The notes: generated by a model not told the origin, from the letters alone. A DNA stretch of 33,487 nucleotides from Novosphingobium album (ex Hu et al. 2023) (GCF_022832385.1 NZ_JALHLE010000047.1:1-33487); one strand, 5' to 3'; counted from the stretch's first letter, positions 24,196 through 32,347 are shown. Translations and numbers: made by a program.

Positions 24196-25041
24196 ATGAT
24201 CGACTCCGAGCTTACGCTCGACACGCTGACCGCGGACGATCTTCCGCAGGCCGTGGCGCTGTCCAGCGCGCTTGGCTGGCCCTATCGTCTGATCGACTGG
24301 CAATTCGCGCACGGCCTCGGCCATGGGCTTGCCCTGCGTCATGAAGGCCGCCTGATCGGCACTGCGCTGTGGTGGGACTATGGGGCCACCATCGCAACGG
24401 TCGGGATGATCATTGTCGATGAAGCCTGCCGTGGGCGCAAGCTGGGCTCCAGGCTCGTGGATGCGCTGATCGAGCAGACGCAGGGGCGCTCCATCATCCT
24501 CAACGCCACGCTAGACGGGGTGGAACTCTACCGCCGCCGGGGCTTTGCCGGGTTCGATACGACCTGCCAGCATCAAGGCCCCGCCCAACCTGACATGAGC
24601 GCGCCGGACAGCGCCAACGTGGCCGCCGCTCGGAAAGCCGATTTACCGAGCCTGGCCGAAATCGACCGGCAGGCGACCGGAATGGACCGCACCGGCCTGT
24701 TGTCGCGCCTCTGCGAGACCGGAAACATCTTCACCTTGCGCGATGGCACTGGCCAGCTTTGCGGCTATGCCGTCTGCCGCGAATTCGGGCGCGGTCACGT
24801 CATCGGTCCGGTCATCGCGCCAGATGTTTCCGGCGCGCAGGCTCTCATATCCGTGCCGCTGCGGCAGTTCTCCGGCCAGTTCGTGCGTGTCGATACCGCA
24901 GCTTCGACGGGGCTGTCCCCCTGGCTCGCCGCACAGGGCCTGGCGCAGGTTGATACTGTCGAAGCTATGGTTCGCGGAGACCGCCCGCAAACATCCCCGA
25001 ACCGCCACGTCTTTGCCCTTTGCAGCCAATCTCTCGGCTAG
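24196..25041 (+). CDS. Two-domain GNAT N-acetyltransferase (second copy)
   Basis: A 281-residue paralogue of the protein at 10937. The GNAT domain (about 5-125) has the strand ATVGMIIVDE, the acetyl-CoA loop RGRKLG at 79-84 and VELYRRRGF at 109-117. The usual first glycine of the loop (RxxGxG/A) is Lys82 here, unlike the first copy. The C-terminal YitH-type domain includes SLAEIDRQATGMDR and EFGRGHVIGPVIAPDVSGAQ. I use ATG 24196 behind GAAGGA; the frame is open upstream but there it is not conserved. It opens the second catabolic block and ends 13 bases before the PLP enzyme gene. The acceptor is unknown. Each catabolic block beginning with one such gene suggests a substrate-specific role in that pathway. 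Confidence 0.83.
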   Translation: MIDSELTLDTLTADDLPQAVALSSALGWPYRLIDWQFAHGLGHGLALRHEGRLIGTALWWDYGATIATVGMIIVDEACRGRKLGSRLVDALIEQTQGRSIILNATLDGVELYRRRGFAGFDTTCQHQGPAQPDMSAPDSANVAAARKADLPSLAEIDRQATGMDRTGLLSRLCETGNIFTLRDGTGQLCGYAVCREFGRGHVIGPVIAPDVSGAQALISVPLRQFSGQFVRVDTAASTGLSPWLAAQGLAQVDTVEAMVRGDRPQTSPNRHVFALCSQSLG

Positions 25042-25054
25042 GAACGATCCAGAA

Positions 25055-26230
25055 ATGACCCAGACTGCCACTCTCGAAGCACGAACGCAGGCCCCCACGC
25101 TCGCGACCCTGCCGACCCCGGCCCTGATCCTCGATCGCGACCGGATGGACCGCAACATCGCGCGCCTCAAGGGCCTGATGGATGGCCACGGCGTCGTCCT
25201 GCGCCCGCACCTGAAGACGGCCAAGTCGATCGATGCGGCCCGCCGGTTCTTCCCCGACGGTCCCGGCCCGATCACCGTCTCGACGCTCGCCGAAGCGGAA
25301 TATTTCGCGCGCGAGGGCGGCTTTACCGACATCACCTATGCTGTCGGCCTCGATCCCTACAAGGCCGAACGCGCGGCACGGATGGTGGCAGACGGAGTCG
25401 ATCTCAAGATCACGCTGGACACCGTCGAGCAGGCTGTGAGCCTTGGCGAAGTGGGTGCAACCGTCGGGGCCTGCCCGTCCGCCTTCATCGAAATCGACTG
25501 CGACGGGCATCGCGGCGGCCTTCTGCCCGATGATCCGATGCTTATCCGCGTGGCCCGGGCGCTTGCGGACTGCAATGTTCCCCTTGCCGGTGTTCTGACC
25601 CACGCGGGCGATTCCTACGGCCTCAACGATCCCGAAGCACTGGCTCAGGCCGCCGAAGGCGAACGCGCTGCCGCCGTCGCCGCAGCGGAGGCACTGCGCA
25701 AGGCCGGGTTCCAATGTCCTATCGTCAGCGTCGGCTCCACGCCCACGGCCCATTTTGCCCGCAATCTGGACGGCGTCACCGAAGTGCGCGCAGGCGTCTT
25801 CATGTTCTTCGATCTCGTGATGAATGGTGTGGGCGTTTGCACGACGGATGACATCGCCGTGTCGATCCTGACCACGGTGATCGGCAAGAAGCCCGAAAAA
25901 GGCTGGATTCTGGTCGACGCCGGCTGGATGGCCATGTCACGCGATCGCGGCACCGCGAACCAGGCGGTCGATTACGGCTACGGCCTCGTCTGCGATGTCG
26001 CGGGCAATCCTATCCCCGGTCTCATCGTCGATCAGGCCAATCAGGAGCACGGCATTCTGGCCCTGCGCAAGGGCAGCGGCGAAACCCTGCCCGACCTCGC
26101 TATCGGCACGCGGCTGCGCATCATGCCCAATCATGCCTGCGCCACCGGCGCGCAGCACGAAGCCTATGAGGTGGTGGCCAATGGCAGCCCCGAGGTCATT
26201 GCCCATTGGCCGCGCATGAGGGGGTGGTGA
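25055..26230 (+). CDS. D-threonine aldolase / D-serine dehydratase-family PLP enzyme (DSD1-like)
   Basis: A 391-residue fold-III PLP enzyme. The alanine-racemase-type barrel carries the PLP lysine Lys54 in RPHLKTAKS. The C-terminal D-serine-dehydratase-like domain carries the metal pair His360 and Cys362 in MPNHACAT. Other family text: LPTPALILDRDRMDRNI, ITVSTLAEAEYFA, VGSTPTAHF and EVRAGVFMFFDLVM. Known activities in the family are D-threonine aldolase, D-serine dehydratase, D-threo-3-hydroxyaspartate dehydratase and beta-hydroxyaspartate aldolase; sequence alone does not separate them. ATG 25055 lies 13 bases after the GNAT stop with AGGA upstream; the frame is open further back inside GNAT. 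RidA follows directly, which favours a reaction releasing an enamine (dehydratase). Confidence 0.85.
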   Translation: MTQTATLEARTQAPTLATLPTPALILDRDRMDRNIARLKGLMDGHGVVLRPHLKTAKSIDAARRFFPDGPGPITVSTLAEAEYFAREGGFTDITYAVGLDPYKAERAARMVADGVDLKITLDTVEQAVSLGEVGATVGACPSAFIEIDCDGHRGGLLPDDPMLIRVARALADCNVPLAGVLTHAGDSYGLNDPEALAQAAEGERAAAVAAAEALRKAGFQCPIVSVGSTPTAHFARNLDGVTEVRAGVFMFFDLVMNGVGVCTTDDIAVSILTTVIGKKPEKGWILVDAGWMAMSRDRGTANQAVDYGYGLVCDVAGNPIPGLIVDQANQEHGILALRKGSGETLPDLAIGTRLRIMPNHACATGAQHEAYEVVANGSPEVIAHWPRMRGW

Positions 26231-26232
26231 GC

Positions 26233-26625
26233 ATGAGCAAGCCCGAACCCATCATCGTGCCTGGCGCCGTCGCGCCCGCGGGGCATTACAGCGCCGGCGT
26301 GCGGCATGGAGACATGGTCTATGTCTCCGGGCAGCTTGGCGGCCGCGCGGACGGAACGCATACGTTCGACGAGCCTTTTGAAGTTCAGGTCCGCGCCGCG
26401 CTCGACAATGTCTTCGGCGTCCTTGCCGCGGCCGGGCTGGGACCGGAAAATCTGGTCAAGGTGACCGCCTATATCGTCGGCATCGATAACTGGCCCCCTT
26501 TCAACGCCATTTACGCCGAAGTGATGGGCGATGCCCGTCCGGCCCGCGCCGTCGTGCCAGTGCCAGAGCTTCACTATGGCTATCTCATCGAAATCGAAGC
26601 CATCGCCGCTGCAACCGGGAACTGA
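26233..26625 (+). CDS. ridA: RidA-family enamine/imine deaminase
   Basis: A 130-residue cytosolic protein of the RidA/YjgF/UK114 family that hydrolyses reactive enamine and imine intermediates to 2-keto acids and ammonia. Arg105 in ARPARAVVPV and Glu120 in YLIEIEAIA sit at the positions known in RidA (Arg105, Glu120). Other family text: VYVSGQLGG, FEVQVRAALDNVFGVLAAAG and VKVTAYIV. I start it at ATG 26233, 2 bases after the PLP enzyme stop, with GGGGTGG upstream; a start at 26206 would overlap the previous gene. It is placed between a dehydratase-family PLP enzyme and an FAD amine oxidase, both able to make imines or enamines, so a housekeeping role inside this pathway is likely. Confidence 0.93.
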   Translation: MSKPEPIIVPGAVAPAGHYSAGVRHGDMVYVSGQLGGRADGTHTFDEPFEVQVRAALDNVFGVLAAAGLGPENLVKVTAYIVGIDNWPPFNAIYAEVMGDARPARAVVPVPELHYGYLIEIEAIAAATGN

Positions 26626-26628
26626 ACC

Positions 26629-27906
26629 ATGAAGCTCATGTCCTACTGGCATGATAACGCCCCGCCCTTTGCAGGCGGCGCGGAAGGCCCGTTCGGCGGC
26701 AGCGCCGATGTCGTGGTCGTCGGCGGGGGATTCACCGGCGGCAGCGCTGCGCTGGCGCTGGCGAAGAAAGGCGCGCGGGTTGTCCTGTGCGAGGCCGATG
26801 TCATCGGCAGCGGGGCATCGGGCCGCAACGGGGGCATGTGCAACAACGGCTTTGCACAGGATTACCGGATGCTGGCTGCCACTCTGGGCAACGAGCGCGC
26901 CAACACTATCTACCGCGCCTTCGACGCGGGGGTCGATACGGTCGAACGGATCGTGCGCGAGGAAGGCATCGACTGCGGCTTTGCCCGCACCGGCAAGCTC
27001 AAGCTCGCAGCCCGCCCCGAACATTACGACAAGCTGGCGCGGACCCAGGAGGTTCTTGCGCGGGAAGTCGATCCCGACACCTTCATGATCTCGCGCGAGG
27101 GCCTGAAGGACGAAGTGGGCACAGACCGGTTCTTCGGCGGAATGGTCTTCGCCAAGAGCGGCAGTATGCACATGGGCCAGTTCGTGCGCGGACTGGCCGA
27201 AGCAGCCGCCCGCCATGGCGCGCAGATATGGGAACACACGCCCATGACCGGGCTGCGCCAGACAGCGAATGGCTGGCAGGTCACAACGCCGCGCGGCACC
27301 ATCGAAGCAAAGCAGGTGCTGCTGGCCAGCGGCATTTCCCGCACCGGCCCGCTTGGCTGGGTACGGCGGCGCATCGTGCCCGTGGGCGCCTTCATCATCG
27401 CCACCGAGCCGCTGTCGCAGGAACAGGTCGACCACCTCCTTCCCAGGCGGCGCATGGCGGTGGATACCAAGAACCTCGTGAACTACTTCCGTATCCTGCC
27501 GGACAACCGCCTGCTCTATGGCGGCCGCGCACGATTCGCGGTTTCCAACGAGAAATCCGACGTGAAGAGCGGCGCGATCCTGAAGGCGGCCATGGCCGAC
27601 ACGTTCCCGCACCTGGCCGATGTCCGCATCGACTACTGCTGGGGCGGAATGGTCGACATGACCCGCGACCGCCTTCCCCGTGCGGGGGAGAAGGCGCCCG
27701 GACTGTTTTACTCGATGGGCTACAGCGGCCACGGCACCCAGATGTCCACCCTCATGGGGCAGATCATGGCTGAAGTGATGGACGGCCAGCCAGACCTCAA
27801 CCCGTGGCGGGATTTCGACTGGCCGGCCATTCCCGGCCACTTCGGCAAGCCCTGGTTCCTGCCGATTATCGGTGCCTATTTCCGTCTGAAGGACAAGCTT
27901 TCGTGA
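26629..27906 (+). CDS. FAD-dependent amine/amino-acid oxidase, PuuB/OrdL-like
   Basis: A 425-residue DAO-family flavoprotein. It begins with SYWHDNAPPF, the N-terminal signature of PuuB/OrdL-type oxidases. The FAD motif VVGGGFTG is at 30-37, GASGRNGGM is at 62-70 and the C-terminal FAD contact reads GLFYSMGYSGHGTQMSTLMG. PuuB oxidises gamma-glutamylputrescine to the aldehyde; relatives act on other N-substituted amines and amino acids. The aldehyde dehydrogenase that follows overlaps its stop (GTGA), which fits an amine-to-aldehyde-to-acid sequence. No PuuA (glutamylputrescine synthetase) or PuuD is present, so the substrate is likely protected by something other than glutamyl, or is a free amino acid. 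Confidence 0.88.
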   Translation: MKLMSYWHDNAPPFAGGAEGPFGGSADVVVVGGGFTGGSAALALAKKGARVVLCEADVIGSGASGRNGGMCNNGFAQDYRMLAATLGNERANTIYRAFDAGVDTVERIVREEGIDCGFARTGKLKLAARPEHYDKLARTQEVLAREVDPDTFMISREGLKDEVGTDRFFGGMVFAKSGSMHMGQFVRGLAEAAARHGAQIWEHTPMTGLRQTANGWQVTTPRGTIEAKQVLLASGISRTGPLGWVRRRIVPVGAFIIATEPLSQEQVDHLLPRRRMAVDTKNLVNYFRILPDNRLLYGGRARFAVSNEKSDVKSGAILKAAMADTFPHLADVRIDYCWGGMVDMTRDRLPRAGEKAPGLFYSMGYSGHGTQMSTLMGQIMAEVMDGQPDLNPWRDFDWPAIPGHFGKPWFLPIIGAYFRLKDKLS

Positions 27907-29363
27907 ACGATCCCGTCGCCCATCTAGCGGCCTCCGGCCACCTTTCCCGCATTTTCATGGCCGGGCAGTGGGTAGAGCCGAAGGCCGGTCAAAGCGTGCC
28001 GGTGATCGATCCGGCCACGGAAACGTGCATCGCCGAAGTCAGCCTGGGCGGAGCCGCGGATGTGGATGCCGCGGTGGCGGCGGCCCGCGCGGCCTTTCCG
28101 GACTGGGCGGCTACCCCGGTACGCGAACGCGCGGCGCTGCTGACGAAGCTGCGCGGTCTTATCCTTGATCGCGCAGAGCTGTTCGCGCAGGCCATCACGG
28201 CCGAAATGGGCTCGGCCATCAGCTTCGCCCGCGCCGCGCAGGTCCCTTTCGCCGCCGAACATATCCGGGTGGCAGCGGAAAATGCCCTTGAATACGAATT
28301 TCTGGAAATACGCGGCACAACGGCCATCGCGCGCGAACCGATCGGTGTCGCGGCCCTGATCACGCCGTGGAACTGGCCACTGTACCAGATTACGGCAAAG
28401 GCCGCTCCGGCACTGGCGGCGGGCTGCACCGTGGTTCTGAAACCCAGCGAGCTGTCGCCGCTGAGCGCGCTGCTGTTCGCCGAGGCAGTGGCCGACGCGG
28501 GCTTTCCCGCCGGTGTGTTCAATCTTGTGATGGGCAGCGGCGCGGACGTGGGCGATGCCATGGCCCGTCATCCCGATGTCGACATGGTTTCGATCACCGG
28601 CTCGACGCGGGCAGGCATCCTTGTGTCGAAGGCCGCCGCCGATACGGTCAAGCGCGTAGCGCTGGAACTGGGCGGGAAGTCTCCGAACGTGATCCTGCCG
28701 GATGCCGATCTCGAACGCGCCGTGCCGCCGGGGGTGGCCTCGGCCATGCGCAACGTCGGCCAGTCCTGTTCGGCGCCCACGCGGATGATCGTTTCGCGTG
28801 ACAAGCTGGCGGACGTCGAACGCATCGCCGCCCGCACGGTCGCCACCTTTGTCGTCGGCGACACCCGGGACGATGCCACCACGCATGGGCCGATCGCTAA
28901 CCAGGCGCAGTTCGAGCGGGTGCAGCGCATGATCGGCATCGGCATTGCCGAAGGCGCGAAGCTGGTGTGCGGCGGTCCCGGCAGGCCGGATGGCCTGGAC
29001 AGCGGCCTGTTTGCACGCCCGACCGTCTTTTCCGAAGTCGATACGGCCATGGCGATCGCGCAGGAGGAAATCTTCGGTCCGGTGCTGACCATCATTCCCT
29101 ACGACAGCATCGACGAGGCCGTGCGCATCGCCAACGACACCGTCTATGGCCTTGGCGCGCATGTTCAGGGCACGGACCTCGAACAGGTGCGTGCCGTCGC
29201 CGCGTGCATTCGCAGCGGGCAGGTCCACCTGAACTATCCCGCGTGGGATCCCCAGGCGCCTTTCGGCGGCTACAAGCAGTCCGGCAACGGCCGCGAATAC
29301 GGCGTCGAGGGTATGGAAGAGTTCCTGGAGACGAAGGCGATCGTGGGTTACCTCCCGGCCTGA
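27903..29363 (+). CDS. NAD-dependent aldehyde dehydrogenase
   Basis: A 486-residue cytosolic aldehyde dehydrogenase. I start it at GTG 27903, which overlaps the oxidase stop (GTGA) and follows AAGGA at good spacing; ATG 27957 is a later alternative and the frame is also open upstream inside the oxidase. Seen: FMAGQWVEP, ITPWNWPLYQ (153-162), general base Glu255 in LELGGKSPN, nucleophile Cys289 in NVGQSCSAPTRM, EEIFGPVLTI and PFGGYKQSGNGREYG. It is a broad-range ALDH and differs from the GabD-like copy at 11788 (single Cys, different cofactor loop). Its role is probably to oxidise the aldehyde made by the PuuB-like oxidase. A perfect hairpin terminator follows. Confidence 0.92.
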   Translation: MNDPVAHLAASGHLSRIFMAGQWVEPKAGQSVPVIDPATETCIAEVSLGGAADVDAAVAAARAAFPDWAATPVRERAALLTKLRGLILDRAELFAQAITAEMGSAISFARAAQVPFAAEHIRVAAENALEYEFLEIRGTTAIAREPIGVAALITPWNWPLYQITAKAAPALAAGCTVVLKPSELSPLSALLFAEAVADAGFPAGVFNLVMGSGADVGDAMARHPDVDMVSITGSTRAGILVSKAAADTVKRVALELGGKSPNVILPDADLERAVPPGVASAMRNVGQSCSAPTRMIVSRDKLADVERIAARTVATFVVGDTRDDATTHGPIANQAQFERVQRMIGIGIAEGAKLVCGGPGRPDGLDSGLFARPTVFSEVDTAMAIAQEEIFGPVLTIIPYDSIDEAVRIANDTVYGLGAHVQGTDLEQVRAVAACIRSGQVHLNYPAWDPQAPFGGYKQSGNGREYGVEGMEEFLETKAIVGYLPA

Positions 29364-29385
29364 CCACGGGCGCACTTCCGCGCCT

Positions 29386-29433
29386 CAAACGAAACAGGGC
29401 CCCGCGTTGGCACGCGGGGCCCTGTTTCGTTTG
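29386..29433. terminator. Perfect 21-bp bidirectional terminator hairpin
   Basis: The arms at 29386-29406 (begins CAAACGAAACAGGGCC) and 29413-29433 are perfectly complementary over 21 bp with a 6-base loop TTGGCA. The GC-rich top and A/T-containing base give T-containing ends on both strands. It lies between the plus-strand aldehyde dehydrogenase and the minus-strand FAD oxidoreductase, 16 bases from the latter, so it can end both transcripts. Confidence 0.9.
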
Positions 29434-29449
29434 GCTTGCAGGTCTGGCG

Positions 29450-30772
29450 TCAGAGCGCACCGACCTCCACTTTCGAGCCGTCGATCAGCCGCGAGAGGCG
29501 GAACGGCACAGGATCGACGGCAGGTGCGTCCCCGTTGATGAGCTGGGTCATGAGATACCCGATCGCGGGACCAACCCCGAAGCCATGGCCGGAACAGCCG
29601 GCAGCCACGAACACGCCGCCAAGCGCATCGACCGGCGAAAGCACGGGCACCGCATCGGGCGTGCAATCGACATAGGCCCCCCAGGCCATGTCCAATTCGA
29701 CACCGGCCAGTTGCGGAAAGGTCGTGCGGACATTTTGCAGAACCTCGTCGACCTGCTTGCTCAGAGCCTCCGGCGCGCAGACGCGATTGCGCTCGAACAC
29801 CGCCGGATCATTGCTCAGGAGCGATTGGGCCGAATCCGGTCCCTTCAGGAACGACTTGCCAACGCCGACCTGCACAGCCTTCAGACGCTGGATGAACTGC
29901 GGCATGAATTCCCGAGCATAGCGAATCCCCTGCGGCGTCATTTCCAGGATGGCGCGCCCGCTGATGGCCAGCGTGTAGCTGCCATCCAGTCTGCGCGTCA
30001 TTGCAAAATCGGGGCAATAGAGAACCTCGCCGACATTCGCCGTGGGCTTGGTCCGAAGCACGCTCTGCCTGACGCTCGCCTGCGGAAACTTCACCCCGTG
30101 CGTGCGCAGAAAGCGCGATGCCCACGCGCCCGCCGCGCAGAGCACGGCGCCGGTGCGGATATATCCCTTTTCCGTGTGCACACCCACGACGCGGCCATTG
30201 GTCATATCCAATGCCCGCGCCGCACAATCCTGATGGATCGTCGCGCCCAGCGACCGGGCCGCAGCCGCGAGGCCCGGCGCGGCAAGCGCAGGCTCGGCCT
30301 TGCCATCGTCATGGTTGAACAGCCCGCCCAGCCACTTGCGCCGCGTTTCGGGAATTTTGCCGGCGGCTTCGCGGGCACTCAGCATCTGGGTGTTGATGCC
30401 GAATTCCTTGGCAACGGGAAGCCAGTTTTCCCAGCCTTCCAGCGCGCTGGCATCATCCGTGGCATATAGCAGCCCGCAGCGCCGGAATCCGAGGTCGCGT
30501 CCGATTTCGCCCGGCAGCTCGTCCCACAGCTTCATTGCCAGCACCGAGAGCGGCATCTCGCGCCGGTCGCGGTTCTGCTGGCGGCACCAGGCCCAGCTCC
30601 GGCTCGACTGTTCGCAACCGATATAGCCCTTGTCGATCAAGGCAACCGACAAGCCCCGCTTGGCCAGGTAATAGGCGCTCGCCGTCCCGACGATGCCCGC
30701 TCCCACCACAACGACGTCTACCGCTTCCGGAAGCGCTTCGTCGCTGGGAATACGCTCGATGACGGGGGACAT
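29450..30772 (-). CDS. FAD-dependent oxidoreductase, DAO family
   Basis: A 440-residue flavoprotein of the glycine/D-amino-acid oxidase (DAO) family. The FAD motif VVVGAGIVG is at 21-29, CEQSSRSWAWCRQQNRD is at 53-69, and the C-terminal FAD contact is GVFVAAGCSGHGFGVGPAIG. It would oxidise a secondary amine or D-amino acid. It is only distantly similar to the PuuB-like oxidase at 26629. It runs opposite to the second catabolic block and shares the terminator hairpin with it. The region upstream is shared with the divergent HGSNAT-like gene. The start ATG (30770-30772) has only a weak GAGG at about 14 bases. Substrate unknown; sarcosine, D-amino acid and opine-type activities all occur in this family. 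Confidence 0.88.
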   Translation of the reverse strand: MSPVIERIPSDEALPEAVDVVVVGAGIVGTASAYYLAKRGLSVALIDKGYIGCEQSSRSWAWCRQQNRDRREMPLSVLAMKLWDELPGEIGRDLGFRRCGLLYATDDASALEGWENWLPVAKEFGINTQMLSAREAAGKIPETRRKWLGGLFNHDDGKAEPALAAPGLAAAARSLGATIHQDCAARALDMTNGRVVGVHTEKGYIRTGAVLCAAGAWASRFLRTHGVKFPQASVRQSVLRTKPTANVGEVLYCPDFAMTRRLDGSYTLAISGRAILEMTPQGIRYAREFMPQFIQRLKAVQVGVGKSFLKGPDSAQSLLSNDPAVFERNRVCAPEALSKQVDEVLQNVRTTFPQLAGVELDMAWGAYVDCTPDAVPVLSPVDALGGVFVAAGCSGHGFGVGPAIGYLMTQLINGDAPAVDPVPFRLSRLIDGSKVEVGAL

Positions 30773-31147
30773 GATGATGGGAACCTCGCAATCTAGAAAG
30801 CCAATGAAAGGCAGAACCTTCTTCGCACGGAGTCATGGCATTCATTGCCCGACAGATTGCGCCGAATTCACCTGTCTATTCGGCACAGGGACGGGCATCC
30901 TGCACTGATGCGCAGGCTGGTACGCTGCACGCCGTTCCGGGCCTCCGCGCTTGTGGTTGCATCCGGCTTCCTGCAAAATATGTCATGCGGCAGGAAATAT
31001 CGGCGCAGCCGGAAAGGCGGATGGGCAATGCGCCGCATTTTGATCAACTTCCACAGGAAATGCCGCGAGCATCGGCCACCATGCCAGCCTTGGAACATCT
31101 ACGACTGGGACAAACCGTGTCGGTCCGGGCAAAAGGACGGTAACGCT
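30773..31147. promoter_or_regulatory. Divergent intergenic region with a dyad
   Basis: 375 bases between two divergent genes, with no coding region I can support. A perfect 7-bp dyad GCCGAAT (30861-30867) and ATTCGGC (30878-30884) with a 10-base spacer has the size of an operator for a dimeric regulator. An AT-rich patch at about 30976-30990 (GCAAAATATGTCATGC) lies between CCTGC and GCAGG. The ribosome binding site AAGGACGG (31132-31139) marks the downstream start. Confidence 0.4.
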
Positions 31148-32347
31148 ATGGCAAATGCCGCTGTAATTGGAAATCCGGGGGCGAGCGTGCCACGCGCCGA
31201 ACACCCCGCTGTCACCGCGCGGGTGCGCTTGCAGAGCATCGATGCCCTGCGCGGCCTGATCATGGTCATCATGCTGTTCGACCATGTGCGCGAGGCGTGG
31301 TTCCTCTATATGCCGGTGAACGATCCGCTCGACGTCACGCAAGTGGCGCCTTCGCTGTTCTTCAGCCGCAGCTTCAGCAATATTTGCGCCCCCAATTTCG
31401 TGTTCCTTACCGGCCTCGGCGCCTGGCTCTATTCGCAGCACCATACCAAGGCGGAAACATCGTCGTACCTGCTGACGCGCGGCCTTTTCCTGTTAGCGAT
31501 CGAGCTGTGCTACATGTCGGTGATCTGGATGAACGCCTGGCCGATGACATTTTATCTGCAGGTCATCTGGGCCATCGGCATCAGCATGATCGCGCTGGCC
31601 GCGCTCATCCACCTGCCGCGCTGGGCGATTGTCTCGCTTGGCCTGCTGATTGTCTGCGGCCACAACCTGCTTGATCCGATCCGCTTCGAACCGGGCGATC
31701 CGCTCTTCGTGCCCTGGGCCCTGCTCCATCAGCGCGATACGATCGACCTGCCTCTCGGTTTCCATGCGAAGACATCCTATCCCGTGCTTGCCTGGATCGG
31801 CGTCATTGCACTGGGCTGGTCGATTGGCCCCTGGTTCGGCAAAGGCGCCGATGCGCTGCTGCGCCAGAAGCGCCTGCTGCTCGTTGGCCTTGGCATGATT
31901 GCAGCCTTCATCGTGCTGCGCTCCATCAATGTGTATGGCGACACGCCATGGACCCCGGGCAATAACGGTCTTCAGACCTTCATGGCATTCGTCGCGCTCA
32001 CCAAATATCCCCCTTCGCTGATGTTCCTGCTGCTGTTCGTTGGCATGGGCCTTCTGCTGCTCTGGTTCTTTGAAAAGGTGAACGGGGCAAGCTGGCTGGG
32101 GATCATCTCGGTTTTCGGCGCCGCTCCGATGTTTTTCTATCTGATGCACATCACCGTGCTGCAGATCATGTATCACATTGCCTATGCCCTCTTCGGCCCG
32201 AACCACGGCGCCTACTATGGCTTCGACAACATCAGCTCGGTCTGGCTGTTCTACTTCCTCATGATCCCGGTGTTCTACGTGCCCACCGTGTGGTTCTCGA
32301 AGTACAAGCAGGCCCATCGCGAAAAGGCCTGGCTCAAGTACTTCTGA
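31148..32347 (+). CDS. HGSNAT/DUF1624-family multi-pass membrane acyltransferase-like protein
   Basis: A 399-residue inner-membrane protein with about ten hydrophobic spans. The start of the domain, RLQSIDALRGLIMVIMLFDH (28-46 or so), is the hallmark of the heparan-alpha-glucosaminide N-acetyltransferase catalytic family (PF07786), including the basic-Ser-Asp-RG motif and the conserved His46. In the animal enzyme this domain moves acetyl from cytosolic acetyl-CoA to an amino sugar across the membrane; bacterial members are mostly uncharacterised. I use ATG 31148 behind AAGGACGG; the open frame extends 101 codons upstream, but that part is Arg/Cys-rich and not membrane-like. It is followed, after an inverted repeat, by the cupin gene. 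Confidence 0.85.
   Translation: MANAAVIGNPGASVPRAEHPAVTARVRLQSIDALRGLIMVIMLFDHVREAWFLYMPVNDPLDVTQVAPSLFFSRSFSNICAPNFVFLTGLGAWLYSQHHTKAETSSYLLTRGLFLLAIELCYMSVIWMNAWPMTFYLQVIWAIGISMIALAALIHLPRWAIVSLGLLIVCGHNLLDPIRFEPGDPLFVPWALLHQRDTIDLPLGFHAKTSYPVLAWIGVIALGWSIGPWFGKGADALLRQKRLLLVGLGMIAAFIVLRSINVYGDTPWTPGNNGLQTFMAFVALTKYPPSLMFLLLFVGMGLLLLWFFEKVNGASWLGIISVFGAAPMFFYLMHITVLQIMYHIAYALFGPNHGAYYGFDNISSVWLFYFLMIPVFYVPTVWFSKYKQAHREKAWLKYF

Noticed and set aside
26164..27840. 558-residue open frame on the minus strand
   Set aside because: Antisense to ridA and the PuuB-like oxidase, which have clear catalytic motifs; the reverse frame has none.
27924..29375. 483-residue minus-strand open frame
   Set aside because: Antisense to an aldehyde dehydrogenase with complete active site; no recognisable domain.
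30835..31143. 102-residue plus-strand open frame just before the HGSNAT-like gene
   Set aside because: No ribosome binding site of note, no family resemblance and unusual composition; more likely promoter region.
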